Source: Oscillospiraceae bacterium (GTDB lineage Bacteria; Bacillota_A; Clostridia; Oscillospirales; Oscillospiraceae). Taken from it: 35,206 bases of DNA. Below the pieces are notes generated by a model. It saw only the letters and a list, made by a program, of their open reading frames with translations. It was not told the DNA's origin and did not search any database. Location: contig JAFYLN010000066.1 of NCBI GenBank assembly GCA_017537045.1, forward strand, positions 1-35,206, given 5' to 3'. Of the stretch, positions 15,426-23,404 are shown one piece after another. Every line of letters starts with the position of its first letter. Position 1 is the stretch's first letter. Both the position numbers and the translations under genes were made by a program.

Positions 15426-17042
15426 ATGACAACTGGTTTTGGTCTGCCTGTATTCCCCGGTGTTGCCATTGGCCCTGCAGTGGTTTACCGCAAGGCACAG
15501 CGCACCCTGCCCATCCCCTCCGGCGATCCCGCTGTTGAAAAGGCAAAGTTTGATGCCGCTCTGGAAACTGCCCGTGAGCAGCTGACTGCCCTGTTTGAAA
15601 AGGCAAAGGTTGAAATCGGCGAAGAGCAGGCTGCGATCGTGGAAGTTCAGCTCCTGATGCTGGATGATCTGGATTATCTCGATGGTGTTGCTGCAGCCAT
15701 TGAAGACGGTGCAGCAGCTGCTATTGCAGCGCTGGACACTGGTGAGGAGTTTGCGCAGTTCTTCGCTTCCATGGATGACGAGTACATGAAGGCTCGCAGC
15801 GCGGATGTCCGCGATATGTCCCACCGCCTGTATGATATTCTGTGCGGAGACAAGGGCTTCCAACTGCCCAGCGAAGGCTCTTTCCTGCTGGTGGCAGAGG
15901 ATCTGGCTCCTTCTGAAACCATCCAGCTGCCCAGAGAGCGCATTATGGCATTCATCACCCGGCAGGGTTCCTCCTCCAGCCATACCGCCATTCTGGCCCG
16001 CACTCTGAACATTCCCTCTCTGGTTCAGTCTGACATTGAACTGGAAACCGCCGATACCTGCACCGTTCTGGCAGTCGACGGCTTCACCGGAACCTGGTAT
16101 GCTGATCCCGATGAAGAGACACTTGCTATGCTGAAGGCCAAGCAGGCAGAGGCTGCCGCAGAGCGCAATGCGCTGGAAGCTTACCGCGGCAAGGAAAGCA
16201 TTACCAAGAGCGGAAAAAAGATTCTGCTGGTTGCAAACATCGGTAGTCCTGAGGACGCTGTGGATGCCATCAAAGCGGACGCTGAGGGTGTCGGCCTGAT
16301 GCGCAGCGAGTTCCTGTACTTAGGCCGCAACAGCCTGCCTACTGAGGACGAGCTGTTTGAAGCATATAAGAAGGTTGCCGAGATCATGGGTCACCGTCCC
16401 GTGGTTATCCGTACGCTGGATATCGGCGCGGACAAACAGGTTTCCTACATGGGTCTGGAAACGGAAGAGAACCCCGCTCTGGGTCTGCGCGGCCTGCGTA
16501 TCTGCCTGACCCGCGAGGAAATTTTCCGTCCCCAGCTGCGCGCCATCTACCGCGCATCTGCTTACGGTAATCTGAATGTCATGTTCCCCATGGTCGCATC
16601 TGTCTGGGAGCTGAAGGCTGCCAAGGCACTGTGCGCAAAGATCCGCGCAGAGCTGGAAGCAGAAGGCATCCCCACCAAGGAAGTGCCCATCGGTGTCATG
16701 GTCGAAACCCCCGCCGCAGCCGTTCTGGCGCATGAGCTGGCTAAGGAAGCAGCCTTCTTCTCCGTCGGCACCAACGATCTGACCCAGTACACGCTGGCAG
16801 TTGACCGTCAGAATGCAAAGCTGGGCGAGTTCTATGATCCCTACCATCCCGCACTGCTGACCCTGATGGCGCACATCGCCAAGGCTGCCAACGAAGCAGG
16901 CATCTGGGCAGGTATCTGCGGCGAGCTGGGTGCTGACCCCAAGATGCAGGAGAAGTTCATTGAGATGGGCTATACCGAGTTGAGTATGGCTGCCGGCCGC
17001 GTTCTGGAATCCAGAAAGCGCGTCTGCGAATGTGAACTGTAA
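15426..17042 (+). CDS. ptsI: PTS enzyme I (phosphoenolpyruvate-protein phosphotransferase)
   Basis: A 538-residue cytosolic enzyme that takes phosphate from PEP and passes it to HPr. The N-terminal HPr-binding domain begins with GLPVFPGVAIGPAVV. The phosphorylated histidine is at about residue 186 in GSSSSHTAILAR. The C-terminal PEP-binding TIM barrel shows GVGLMRSEFLYLGR, RTLDIGADKQ, the MVETPAAA segment, SVGTNDLTQYTLAVDR and GICGELGAD. It is somewhat shorter than the usual ~570 residues, with the shortening in the N-terminal half and at the C-terminus. It is co-transcribed with ptsH. Confidence 0.96.
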   Translation: MTTGFGLPVFPGVAIGPAVVYRKAQRTLPIPSGDPAVEKAKFDAALETAREQLTALFEKAKVEIGEEQAAIVEVQLLMLDDLDYLDGVAAAIEDGAAAAIAALDTGEEFAQFFASMDDEYMKARSADVRDMSHRLYDILCGDKGFQLPSEGSFLLVAEDLAPSETIQLPRERIMAFITRQGSSSSHTAILARTLNIPSLVQSDIELETADTCTVLAVDGFTGTWYADPDEETLAMLKAKQAEAAAERNALEAYRGKESITKSGKKILLVANIGSPEDAVDAIKADAEGVGLMRSEFLYLGRNSLPTEDELFEAYKKVAEIMGHRPVVIRTLDIGADKQVSYMGLETEENPALGLRGLRICLTREEIFRPQLRAIYRASAYGNLNVMFPMVASVWELKAAKALCAKIRAELEAEGIPTKEVPIGVMVETPAAAVLAHELAKEAAFFSVGTNDLTQYTLAVDRQNAKLGEFYDPYHPALLTLMAHIAKAANEAGIWAGICGELGADPKMQEKFIEMGYTELSMAAGRVLESRKRVCECEL

Positions 17043-17078
17043 TTAAATAAAAAATCATTTAAAGTGAGGTAAATCATC

Positions 17079-17336
17079 ATGAAGGAATTCAAGCACGTTA
17101 TTCAGGATCCCATGGGTCTGCACGCCCGTCCCGCCGGTATGCTGGTCAAGGCATGCGCAGGCTACGCCAGCAAGATCACGCTGACCGCTCCCACCGGCAC
17201 CGCTGATGCAAAGCGCCTGATGGGCATCATGCGTCTGGCTGCAAAGCAGGGCATGGAGCTGACCTTCAACGTCGAAGGCGCTGACGAAGAGAAGGCAGCA
17301 GCCGAGCTGCAGGCTTTCCTGGCAGAGAACCTGTAA
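17079..17336 (+). CDS. ptsH: Phosphocarrier protein HPr
   Basis: An 85-residue HPr. The PEP-dependent phosphorylation site is His15 in GLHARPAG. Position 46, the HPr-kinase target serine in classical Firmicute HPr (K-S-I-M-G), is arginine here (DAKRLMGIM). It should therefore pass phosphate to sugar-specific EII proteins but not form P-Ser-HPr, the CcpA co-repressor. The gene is 36 bases after ptsI with GAGG as ribosome binding site, and is followed by a strong terminator. It is the likely phosphate donor for the PTS at 20078-23385. Confidence 0.95.
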   Translation: MKEFKHVIQDPMGLHARPAGMLVKACAGYASKITLTAPTGTADAKRLMGIMRLAAKQGMELTFNVEGADEEKAAAELQAFLAENL

Positions 17337-17356
17337 TTGAACCACCCCATAAGAAC

Positions 17357-17390
17357 ACCCGCAGGCCGAAACCGGCCTGCGGGTAGTTTC
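17357..17390 (+). terminator. Terminator after ptsH
   Basis: An 11-bp stem ACCCGCAGGCC / GGCCTGCGGGT (17357-17367 with 17374-17384), followed by AGTTTCT. Confidence 0.75.
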
Positions 17391-17404
17391 TGCACTCAGA
17401 AGAT

Positions 17405-17585
17405 TCAAATTCCAGTTTGTCGTACTGGCTATCAATTCTATCGTAGGGGCGGCGACCCGCCGCCCGGCGGTACAATGTTACGAATTCGCCGAAATCCAAT
17501 GCGGGTTCGCAACATTCTGCTGCGCGGGCGACCAATGGTCGCCCCTACGTTATCCACGGCACACAGCGCAACAAACATCAATTTA
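17405..17585. repeat. MITE-like palindromic repeat, copy 4
   Basis: Same family and orientation as the copy at 1150. Ends TCAAATTCCAGTTTGTCG and CAACAAACATCAATTTA. Palindromes GGGGCGGCGACCCGCCGCCC and GGGCGACCAATGGTCGCCCC. It lies between the convergent ends of ptsH and the oxidoreductase gene. Small open frames crossing it on both strands are by-products of the palindromes. Confidence 0.9.
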
Positions 17586-17600
17586 CCCATTACCCAGATG

Positions 17601-17631
17601 AAAAACAGCACCCGGGATTTTCCGGGTGCTG
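17601..17631 (-). terminator. Terminator after the oxidoreductase gene
   Basis: Minus strand stem CAGCACCCGG / CCGGGTGCTG (10 bp) followed by TTTTT. It ends the minus-strand araC-type/oxidoreductase unit. Confidence 0.85.
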
Positions 17632-17695
17632 CCGTTACGCTGTCATAGCACTGCTTCGGCTCTGCATACATTAAAGTACAGAAGTTGTTCCCTGA

Positions 17696-18661
17696 TCAAA
17701 AACCGAATCCTGCGTATTTTCTCGCCTTTTCCAGAACTTCCACCACATTGCGGGTCACTTCCAGCGCTTTGTAGCAATAGTCATAATCTTTGGCGGCCAC
17801 CAGCCGTCCCAGATCCTGCACCTCGTGGTACCACGGATTCTCCGGCAGATGAACCTTGATCGGATCCTGGCCTCTGACATTCAGCTCCACGCTCTGGCAG
17901 TTGCTGCTGCTGGGCGTGACCTCCATGTAGCCCGCTTCACCGATGATCTGCACGCCATTTCGCGCGGCGCAGTCCTTGGCACCGAGCAGATTGCACAGGA
18001 AATCCTCATATTCCAGCACCAGCATACCGCTGGTGTCCACGCCGCTTTCGTGGCAGTTGGGGAAATAGCGGACGCTCTTGGGCGCACCGAACAGGCCAAC
18101 CACAAAATGGATATTGTACAGATTGATATCCATCAGCGCGCCGCCGGCAAATGCGTGGTTCAGAACAGGGGAGGGCTTGCCTGCCAGCAGGGCAGGGTAG
18201 CGGCTGGAAAACTGGCAGAAGGTAGCGCTGACGAGCTTCAGCTTGCCCAGCTTCGGCAGATTTTCCTTGATAAAGCCGTAGTGGGGATGATGCGCCGTGG
18301 TAATGGCTTCAAACAGCAGCAGATGCTTTTCCTTTGCAAGGGCAATCAGCTCATCAGCTTCGGCCACAGTGGGGGCAAAGGGCTTTTCGCAGATCACATG
18401 CTTGCCTGACAGCAGCGCGGCCTTGACCTGTGTGTAGTGGATGCTGTTGGGAGATGCCACATACACCATCTCGATGGACTGATCCGCCAGCATTTCCTCC
18501 ATATCGGTGTAGACCTTGGGGATGCCGAATTGCTCGGCCATAGCCCGTCCGGTCTCCTCCTTGCGGGAATAGATGGCGGTAACGTGCAGCACATCGCTTT
18601 TGCTGAATTCTGCCAGCATGCTTTTGGTGATGGCGCCGGTTCCGATGGCACAAAGATTCAT
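17696..18661 (-). CDS. Gfo/Idh/MocA-family NAD(P)-dependent oxidoreductase
   Basis: A 321-residue protein. The N-terminal Rossmann fold begins MNLCAIGTGAITKSML (GxGxI dinucleotide motif) and carries the family motif CEKPFAPT (normally EKP) plus SPNSIHY. A C-terminal α/β domain contains GGALMDINLYNIHF, a family substrate-site stretch. Members oxidise or reduce sugars, inositols and their derivatives with NAD(P)(H); the substrate here is unknown. The start at 18661 follows GAGGAGGGG; an upstream in-frame extension has no such site. It is 13 bases downstream of the AraC-type gene and in the same operon, suggesting a role in the sugar pathway sensed by that regulator. Confidence 0.92.
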   Translation of the reverse strand: MNLCAIGTGAITKSMLAEFSKSDVLHVTAIYSRKEETGRAMAEQFGIPKVYTDMEEMLADQSIEMVYVASPNSIHYTQVKAALLSGKHVICEKPFAPTVAEADELIALAKEKHLLLFEAITTAHHPHYGFIKENLPKLGKLKLVSATFCQFSSRYPALLAGKPSPVLNHAFAGGALMDINLYNIHFVVGLFGAPKSVRYFPNCHESGVDTSGMLVLEYEDFLCNLLGAKDCAARNGVQIIGEAGYMEVTPSSSNCQSVELNVRGQDPIKVHLPENPWYHEVQDLGRLVAAKDYDYCYKALEVTRNVVEVLEKARKYAGFGF

Positions 18662-18674
18662 AAAAGACCCCTCC

Positions 18675-19859
18675 TCAATAAATTCTCTTGGCGTATTCGC
18701 TGGGGGAGATATGATATTTCTGGTTAAACGCATTGGAAAAATAGTGAATAGAGCTGTAGCCCAGCTTCAGTGATATTTCACTGATGGTGTACTTGTTTTC
18801 CTTGAGCATCTGGCAGCTCCGCTCCAGCTTCATATCGCTGATATACTTTTTCGGTGACTGGTTCACGGCATTTTTGAACAGTAGCTGCAATGTAGAGCGG
18901 GACAAAGAGAACTGCTGGCAGATATCGGCCACCGTCAGTGGCTCATAGATCTTGCTTTCCACGAAAGTGAGGATCCGCTCGAACAATTCATCCTGATAAT
19001 TCTGTTTAGCCACACTGGACGGCTGCCCTGTGCTCATGGTGTAAACGCCCTGCAGCAGCCGGATGATGGCTTCCGTCAGCAGGCAGTGCATCAGGCTGTC
19101 CGTATAAGGCGCGCTGGTGGTGCTTTCCTGAACCAGCGTTTTGATCAGGGTATAGACCTTTTTGTTATAGGGGAAGACCCGGTTGGTCAGAATGCTGTAC
19201 CAGTTTTCCGGCAGATCCGGTGAAATGTTTTCCATATTGAACATAACCGTTACATAGGACACGGCCTGATCGTCCGTATGCTGGGAGTGGAACTGGCCGG
19301 GTCCGTAAATGATCAGTTCTTTTTCACCCAGCTTGTAGGGAACGCCGTCCACCTCCGTATAAAGCGTGCCTGTGTCCACATAGGTCAGCTCGAAGAATTC
19401 GTGCTGCTCGCCATTGAAGGAGTAGCCGGGGGTGCGGATGCGGTAGTAGTAGCCGAGGATATTCTGCAGCCGGATGCGGGGCAGCACCGGCCGGTATTCA
19501 TAAGGCACAGACAACGTGACAGCATCCATCTGGTAATCGCTCTGGGTGTACAGGTGGATGATCAGCTCCGGCGTTGTGGAAATGAAGCCGAAATAGATAT
19601 TCGGCTTGATGTGGATGCGGTGGTTCATGCCGAATTCCTCGATCTGGCCGTTTTCCGGATCGGTGGAAACCAGCAGCACACCGATACCGCTCTGCACTTC
19701 AATATAGGTATCGCAGCTGAACGACAAAAATTGAGAAAGCGTTTGCTGGGCGGCAATCCGCTTGGACTGGCAAATCAGCGTGTTTTGGAGATTTTCGTTA
19801 AAATTCCTAAATACACATCCGTACTTTAAAAATGCGGTACTGGCTGTTTCGTTTTGCAT
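18675..19859 (-). CDS. AraC-family transcriptional regulator
   Basis: A 394-residue protein. The N-terminal half (about 1-270) includes a cupin-like sensing region (YKLGEKELIIYGPGQFHSQH). The C-terminal double helix-turn-helix (about 295-394) has LTVADICQQFSLSRSTLQLLF and, near the end, ISEISLKLGYSSIHYFSNAF followed by the AraC-typical SPSEYAKRIY. I start at the ATG at 19859, which has GGAGG 8 bases upstream, rather than at a GTG three codons earlier. It diverges from the PTS operon at 20078 across a 218-base gap, so it very likely controls that operon, and perhaps itself, in response to the sugar. Confidence 0.93.
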   Translation of the reverse strand: MQNETASTAFLKYGCVFRNFNENLQNTLICQSKRIAAQQTLSQFLSFSCDTYIEVQSGIGVLLVSTDPENGQIEEFGMNHRIHIKPNIYFGFISTTPELIIHLYTQSDYQMDAVTLSVPYEYRPVLPRIRLQNILGYYYRIRTPGYSFNGEQHEFFELTYVDTGTLYTEVDGVPYKLGEKELIIYGPGQFHSQHTDDQAVSYVTVMFNMENISPDLPENWYSILTNRVFPYNKKVYTLIKTLVQESTTSAPYTDSLMHCLLTEAIIRLLQGVYTMSTGQPSSVAKQNYQDELFERILTFVESKIYEPLTVADICQQFSLSRSTLQLLFKNAVNQSPKKYISDMKLERSCQMLKENKYTISEISLKLGYSSIHYFSNAFNQKYHISPSEYAKRIY

Positions 19860-19881
19860 TTGTACCACCTCCGACGAAAAA

Positions 19882-19890
19882 AGTATACCA
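19882..19890 (-). promoter_or_regulatory. Extended -10 promoter of the AraC-type gene
   Basis: Minus strand TGGTATACT, an extended -10 (TGN plus TATACT), lies about 25 bases before the ATG. No good -35 was seen, and the leader would be very short. Confidence 0.5.
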
Positions 19891-19949
19891 CCTTTTTAGC
19901 ACTTTGACTAGAGGAATTACAAAATTCGTCAAAATAACGAAAAATGAAC

Positions 19950-20025
19950 AAACTGTGAAAAAATTATTTTTATTAAACAACATACTAAAAACTGTAAAGA
20001 CTTTGCGACAAAAAAACTCTATAAT
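19950..20025 (+). promoter_or_regulatory. Probable AraC-activated promoter of the PTS operon
   Basis: A perfect TATAAT (20020-20025) has no -35 match at 16-18 bases (AAGACT instead), as expected for an activator-dependent promoter. Upstream is a direct repeat AAACTGTGAA (19950-19959) and AAACTGTAAA (19989-19998), 39 bases apart, a candidate for regulator half-sites. The whole 19900-20030 stretch is very AT-rich. Confidence 0.5.
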
Positions 20026-20077
20026 CATGGTATGTTGATTTGGAAACTCAGCAAATAATTTCAAGGAGGAGATCCCA

Positions 20078-20554
20078 ATGCCCAATATCGTTTTAACCCG
20101 AATTGACAATCGTCTCGTCCATGGCCAGGTCGCTACACAGTGGTGTGGTGCCATCGGCGCAAACCTCATCCTCGTCGCCAACGACGAAGTTGCAGGCAAC
20201 AAGCTGCGCCAGGGTCTGATGGACATGGCTGCTCCCAGCTACGCAGCAATGCGTTACTGGACCATCCAGAAGACGATTGACACCATCCACAAGGCAAGCG
20301 ACAAGCAGAAGATTTTCATCGTCTGTGAGAATCCCACTGATGTTCTGCGTCTTGTTGAAGGTGGCGTTCCCCTGAAGAAGGTGAACATCGGCAATATGCA
20401 CATGGCCGAAGGCAAGCGCCAGGTGGCCGGTTCTGTCGCTGTTGACGACAAGGACGTTGCTGCATTTGCCAAGCTTCGTGAGCTGGGCGTCGAACTCGAG
20501 ATTCGCCGCGTGCCTCAGGAAGCTTCCGAAAGCATTGAGAAGCTGTTTAAGTAA
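20078..20554 (+). CDS. agaV: Mannose-family PTS component IIB (N-acetylgalactosamine type)
   Basis: A 158-residue cytosolic subunit that accepts phosphate from IIA on His15 (RIDNRLVHGQV) and transfers it to sugar entering through IIC/IID. The stretch NIGNMHMAEGKRQV is typical of GalNAc/galactosamine-type IIB (AgaB/AgaV) rather than mannose IIB. AAGGAGGAG precedes the start. It is first in the IIB-IIC-IID operon. The matching IIA is encoded apart, on the minus strand at 22948-23385. Exact sugar specificity is inferred from motifs and neighbours. Confidence 0.92.
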   Translation: MPNIVLTRIDNRLVHGQVATQWCGAIGANLILVANDEVAGNKLRQGLMDMAAPSYAAMRYWTIQKTIDTIHKASDKQKIFIVCENPTDVLRLVEGGVPLKKVNIGNMHMAEGKRQVAGSVAVDDKDVAAFAKLRELGVELEIRRVPQEASESIEKLFK

Positions 20555-20600
20555 GCTCTCACTGCAAAAAACTTAAAATTGAAAGAAGGAGTATCTCACT

Positions 20601-21407
20601 ATGGGCTTTAGTGCTATTCAGATCATTCTGGTCTTCGTGTGGACTTTCATCGTCGCCATCGACCAGTTTGATTTCCTGGAATCCCTGTATCAGCCCATCG
20701 TATCCGGTGCTGTCATCGGTGCGATCCTGGGCGATCTTCCCACTGGCCTGGTTGTCGGCGGTACTTACCAGCTGATGACCATCGGTAACATGCCTGTCGG
20801 CGGCGCACAGCCCCCGAATGCTGTTATCGGCGGCGTTATGGCCGTTGTTTTCGCTATCGGCTCCAACATGGACGTCGACACTGCTCTGGGTCTGGCAGTT
20901 CCCTTCGCAGTTATTGGCCAGTACATGGTCACTCTGCTGTTCACCGTTATGTCCCCCATGATGTCTGTCGCTGACAAGATGGCAGAAAAGGGCGATCATA
21001 AGGGTATCGTTCGTCTGAACTGGCTGGCAATGGGCGCTCTGGGCGCACTGTTCGCAATCGTCTGCACTCTGGGTCTGGTCGGCGGTAAGGCTGCTGGCGA
21101 CGCTCTGAACGCTGTGTTCGATGCAGTTCCCTGGCTGATGGCTGGTCTGGGTGCAGCTGGTGGTATGATGCGTTTCGTCGGATTCGCTGTTCTGCTGCGT
21201 ATCATGCTGTCTAACGACCTGTGGGGCATCTACTTCACCGGTTTCGCACTGGCAACCATCATTGGTTACATCCCCGCACTGAGCGGCTCCGCTCTGGTTC
21301 TGATCGCTTTCGTTGGTATTGCTATTGCTCTGAACGATTTCCAGACCAACGTTGCTATCAGAAATGCTGGCGGTAATGGAAATGGAGGCGACGACGATGG
21401 CATTTAA
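20601..21407 (+). CDS. agaC: Mannose-family PTS component IIC
   Basis: A 268-residue membrane protein with about seven or eight hydrophobic spans. GAILGDLPTGLVVGGTYQLM and the following NMPVGGAQPPNAVIGGVM form the conserved mannose-family IIC region that builds the sugar channel. AGAAGGAG precedes the start, 46 bases after the IIB stop. Its last 11 bases overlap the start of the IID gene. Strong use of CTG, GTT and GGC codons, shared with its operon neighbours, suggests high expression. Confidence 0.93.
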   Translation: MGFSAIQIILVFVWTFIVAIDQFDFLESLYQPIVSGAVIGAILGDLPTGLVVGGTYQLMTIGNMPVGGAQPPNAVIGGVMAVVFAIGSNMDVDTALGLAVPFAVIGQYMVTLLFTVMSPMMSVADKMAEKGDHKGIVRLNWLAMGALGALFAIVCTLGLVGGKAAGDALNAVFDAVPWLMAGLGAAGGMMRFVGFAVLLRIMLSNDLWGIYFTGFALATIIGYIPALSGSALVLIAFVGIAIALNDFQTNVAIRNAGGNGNGGDDDGI

Positions 21408-22215
21408 TCAGACTTCTTATACCAATCTGACTCCTGCTGCCAACCTCGACAAGGCTACCCTGAATAAGATGGTTTGGCGTTCCTGCAACCTGCAGGGTTC
21501 CTTCAACTACGAGCGTATGCAGGCTAACGGCTGGCTGTACAGCATTCTGCCCGGCCTGCTGGCTATCCACGGTGAAGACACCGACGATCTGAAGCTCTCC
21601 ATGGCTCATAACCTGGAGTTCTTCAACACCCACCCCTTCCTGGTCACCTTCGTTATGGGTATCATCCTGTCTCTGGAACAGCAGAAGGCTGACATCAACA
21701 CCATCCGTGCAGTCCGTACTGCAGCCATGGGTCCCCTGGGCGGCATCGGCGACGCTATCTTCTGGTTCACTCTGGTTCCCATCGCAGCCGGTATCGGCTC
21801 CAACATGGCAATCGAGGGCTCCATTGCTGGTCCCATCGTGTTCCTGCTGCTGTTCAACGTTGTTCAGTTCGCAGTTCGTTTCTTCCTGATGCACTGGTCC
21901 TACAAGCTGGGCACCTCTGCTATCGAGGCTCTGACTGCTAACGCTAAGGAATTCACCCATGCAGCTTCCCTGCTGGGCGTCTTCGTTGTCGGCGCTCTGA
22001 CCTCCAACTACGGCGGCACCACCATCGCTCCCGTTCTGGAGAACGGCACCACCGTTCAGTCCATTCTGGACGGCGTTCTGCCCAAGATGATCCCCCTGGC
22101 TCTGGTTCTGGGTATGTATGCTCTGATGAAGGGCAAGGGCTGGACCCCCATCAAGTGCATCGTTGCTCTGCTGGTTCTGGGTCTGGTTGGTGCAATGATT
22201 GGCCTGTTCGCATAA
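21397..22215 (+). CDS. agaD: Mannose-family PTS component IID
   Basis: A 272-residue membrane protein forming the channel with IIC. It begins MAFNQTSYTNLTPAANLDKA. It shows MVWRSCNLQGSFNYERMQ, the family's N-terminal signature (normally R-S-x-x-x-Q-x-x-x-N-Y-E-R-M), plus AMGPLGGIGDAIFWFTLVPI and several C-terminal hydrophobic spans. The start at 21397 is chosen because GGAGG sits upstream inside the IIC gene; a longer in-frame reading inside IIC is a by-product. It is the last gene of the plus-strand operon. Confidence 0.93.
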   Translation: MAFNQTSYTNLTPAANLDKATLNKMVWRSCNLQGSFNYERMQANGWLYSILPGLLAIHGEDTDDLKLSMAHNLEFFNTHPFLVTFVMGIILSLEQQKADINTIRAVRTAAMGPLGGIGDAIFWFTLVPIAAGIGSNMAIEGSIAGPIVFLLLFNVVQFAVRFFLMHWSYKLGTSAIEALTANAKEFTHAASLLGVFVVGALTSNYGGTTIAPVLENGTTVQSILDGVLPKMIPLALVLGMYALMKGKGWTPIKCIVALLVLGLVGAMIGLFA

Positions 22216-22320
22216 TGCATGCGCGCAGTTCTTCTTGATTTTAACGGAACGATGGAATTTGACTGCGCTTGATTTCAGTTCTGAATTCTAAATTCCATGA
22301 GTTTCCATTCATCTGCGAAC

Positions 22321-22348
22321 AAGACGGTTCCGGCAACGGAGCCGTCTT
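22321..22348 (+). other. Stable hairpin downstream of the IID gene
   Basis: AAGACGGTTCCG pairs with CGGAGCCGTCTT (12 bp with one G-T pair, 4-base loop). It has no T-tract, so it may be an mRNA 3'-end stabiliser rather than a terminator. It lies 20 bases before the real terminator. The ~105 bases between the IID stop and this hairpin hold nothing I recognise. Confidence 0.6.
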
Positions 22349-22368
22349 AGTTCGGATAAATCAACATG

Positions 22369-22405
22369 AAAAAAGGACACGGTTACAAAAACCGTGTCCT
22401 TTTTT
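22369..22405 (+). terminator. Terminator of the IIB-IIC-IID operon
   Basis: Stem GGACACGGTT / AACCGTGTCC (22375-22384 with 22390-22399), preceded by AAAAAA and followed by TTTTTT. It can work in both directions. Confidence 0.9.
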
Positions 22406-22420
22406 GCCCCCCTGATGCAG

Positions 22421-22601
22421 TCAAATTTCAGTTTGTCGCTCTGTTTCGATTGTGCGTGTAGGGGCGGCGACCCGCCGCCCGGCGGTACAATATCACGAAT
22501 TTGCCGAAATCCAATGCGAATTCGCAACATTCTGCTGCGCGGGCGACCAATGGTCGCCCCTACGTTATCCACGGCACACAGCGCGATAAACATCAATTTG
22601 A
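22421..22601. repeat. MITE-like palindromic repeat, copy 5
   Basis: The best-preserved copy. Ends TCAAATTTCAGTTTGTCG and CGATAAACATCAATTTGA. Palindromes GGGGCGGCGACCCGCCGCCC and GGGCGACCAATGGTCGCCCC. It sits between the convergent terminators of the PTS operon and the agaS operon. Confidence 0.92.
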
Positions 22602-22612
22602 CAGTGTGTAAT

Positions 22613-22642
22613 AAAAGAGGGCACGGCCTTACAGCCGTGCCC
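22613..22642 (-). terminator. Terminator after yajC
   Basis: Minus-strand stem GGGCACGGC / GCCGTGCCC (9 bp), followed by TCTTTTATT. Confidence 0.85.
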
Positions 22643-22656
22643 GTTCTATGTAATTC

Positions 22657-22944
22657 TTACTTCTCAATGGCCTGAACAGCGAAGCGGGAAATATCGATGA
22701 TGGTCTTGGGGGCAATCTCAACACCGATCACTTCATCCTCACCGTTGATGCGGACGACCTTGCCGTAAATACCGCCTGCAAACATGACCTTGGTGCCGAC
22801 TGCCAGCGTGGTGTGGATATCAGCCATCTGCTCGCGGCGCTTTCTCATGTTCTTTGCGGAAATAAAGGTCAGGATCAGCGCGAAGATGCCCACCAGTACA
22901 GAAATGGTGATGCAGGTCCAAAGAATAACTTCCCAGTTGATCAT
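22657..22944 (-). CDS. yajC: YajC-like membrane protein
   Basis: A 95-residue protein: one N-terminal transmembrane segment (about 7-29), a basic stretch KNMRKRREQ, then the YajC core VGTKVMFAGGIYGKVVRI and a C-terminal ISRFAVQAIEK. YajC is an accessory subunit of the SecDF translocon. Here it starts 3 bases after the PTS IIA gene and is the last gene of the agaS operon, not beside secDF or tgt. It may be a paralogue serving the PTS membrane complex. I recall similar YajC-like genes in some streptococcal sugar-PTS operons; that is memory, not a search. Confidence 0.85.
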   Translation of the reverse strand: MINWEVILWTCITISVLVGIFALILTFISAKNMRKRREQMADIHTTLAVGTKVMFAGGIYGKVVRINGEDEVIGVEIAPKTIIDISRFAVQAIEK

Positions 22945-22947
22945 ATT

Positions 22948-23385
22948 TTAGATGCCGTCCTCTTCTTCCTCTGCTTCTTCGCGGACAGCCAGCTCAAAAC
23001 GAACCACATTGTCCTTGCCCTCGAACATCAGCTCGTCAGACAGAGCCTGTGCGTCGGTCTCGAAGCTCAGCATGGTGGAGGCAGTGATGATCATGGGCAG
23101 GTTGGTGCCGGACAGAACCACGATCTGCTTGTCGGGGTGACCCATGGAAGCTTCCACAGCGGTCTTGAAGGGGGAGCCGCCGGGCAGGTCGGACAGAACG
23201 ACGATGCCATCGCAGTCGGACAGTGCGTTGTAGGCAGCGTTCAGCTCCTCAGCCAGCTCTTCCAGACCCATGCCGTCCTTGAAGCAGACGTACTTGATGT
23301 GCTCATTTTCGCCGGCGATCATGACGGCGGAGGAGTGCATACCCTCAGCGAACAGGCCGTGGCCGGTAACTACAATACCAATCAT
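22948..23385 (-). CDS. agaF: Mannose-family PTS component IIA (GalNAc type)
   Basis: A 145-residue cytosolic IIA. The phospho-accepting histidine is His9 in IVVTGHGLFAEGM. LSDLPGGSPFKTA and LSGTNLPMI are the family's conserved stretches. It takes phosphate from HPr and gives it to the IIB encoded at 20078-20554. The acidic tail (EEAEEEEDG) is unusual but not diagnostic. It lies 19 bases after agaS, and yajC follows after 3 bases. AGGAGG precedes the start. Confidence 0.94.
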   Translation of the reverse strand: MIGIVVTGHGLFAEGMHSSAVMIAGENEHIKYVCFKDGMGLEELAEELNAAYNALSDCDGIVVLSDLPGGSPFKTAVEASMGHPDKQIVVLSGTNLPMIITASTMLSFETDAQALSDELMFEGKDNVVRFELAVREEAEEEEDGI

Positions 23386-23404
23386 TTTTATTTCCTCCTA
23401 GAAA

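Noticed and set aside
17266..17671. Small open frames across repeat copies 4 and 5 that encode similar peptides
   Set aside because: The similarity comes from the repeat DNA itself; the frames shift between copies and have no ribosome binding sites.
20078..22215. Assigning the PTS to mannose
   Set aside because: The IIB motif NIGNMHMAEGK and the agaS, nagA and gatZ neighbours fit an amino-sugar better, though specificity remains unproven.
1150..22601. The spaced palindromic repeats as a CRISPR array or as ordinary terminators
   Set aside because: The copies are kilobases apart, 180 bp long and lack T-tracts; true terminators lie next to several of them.
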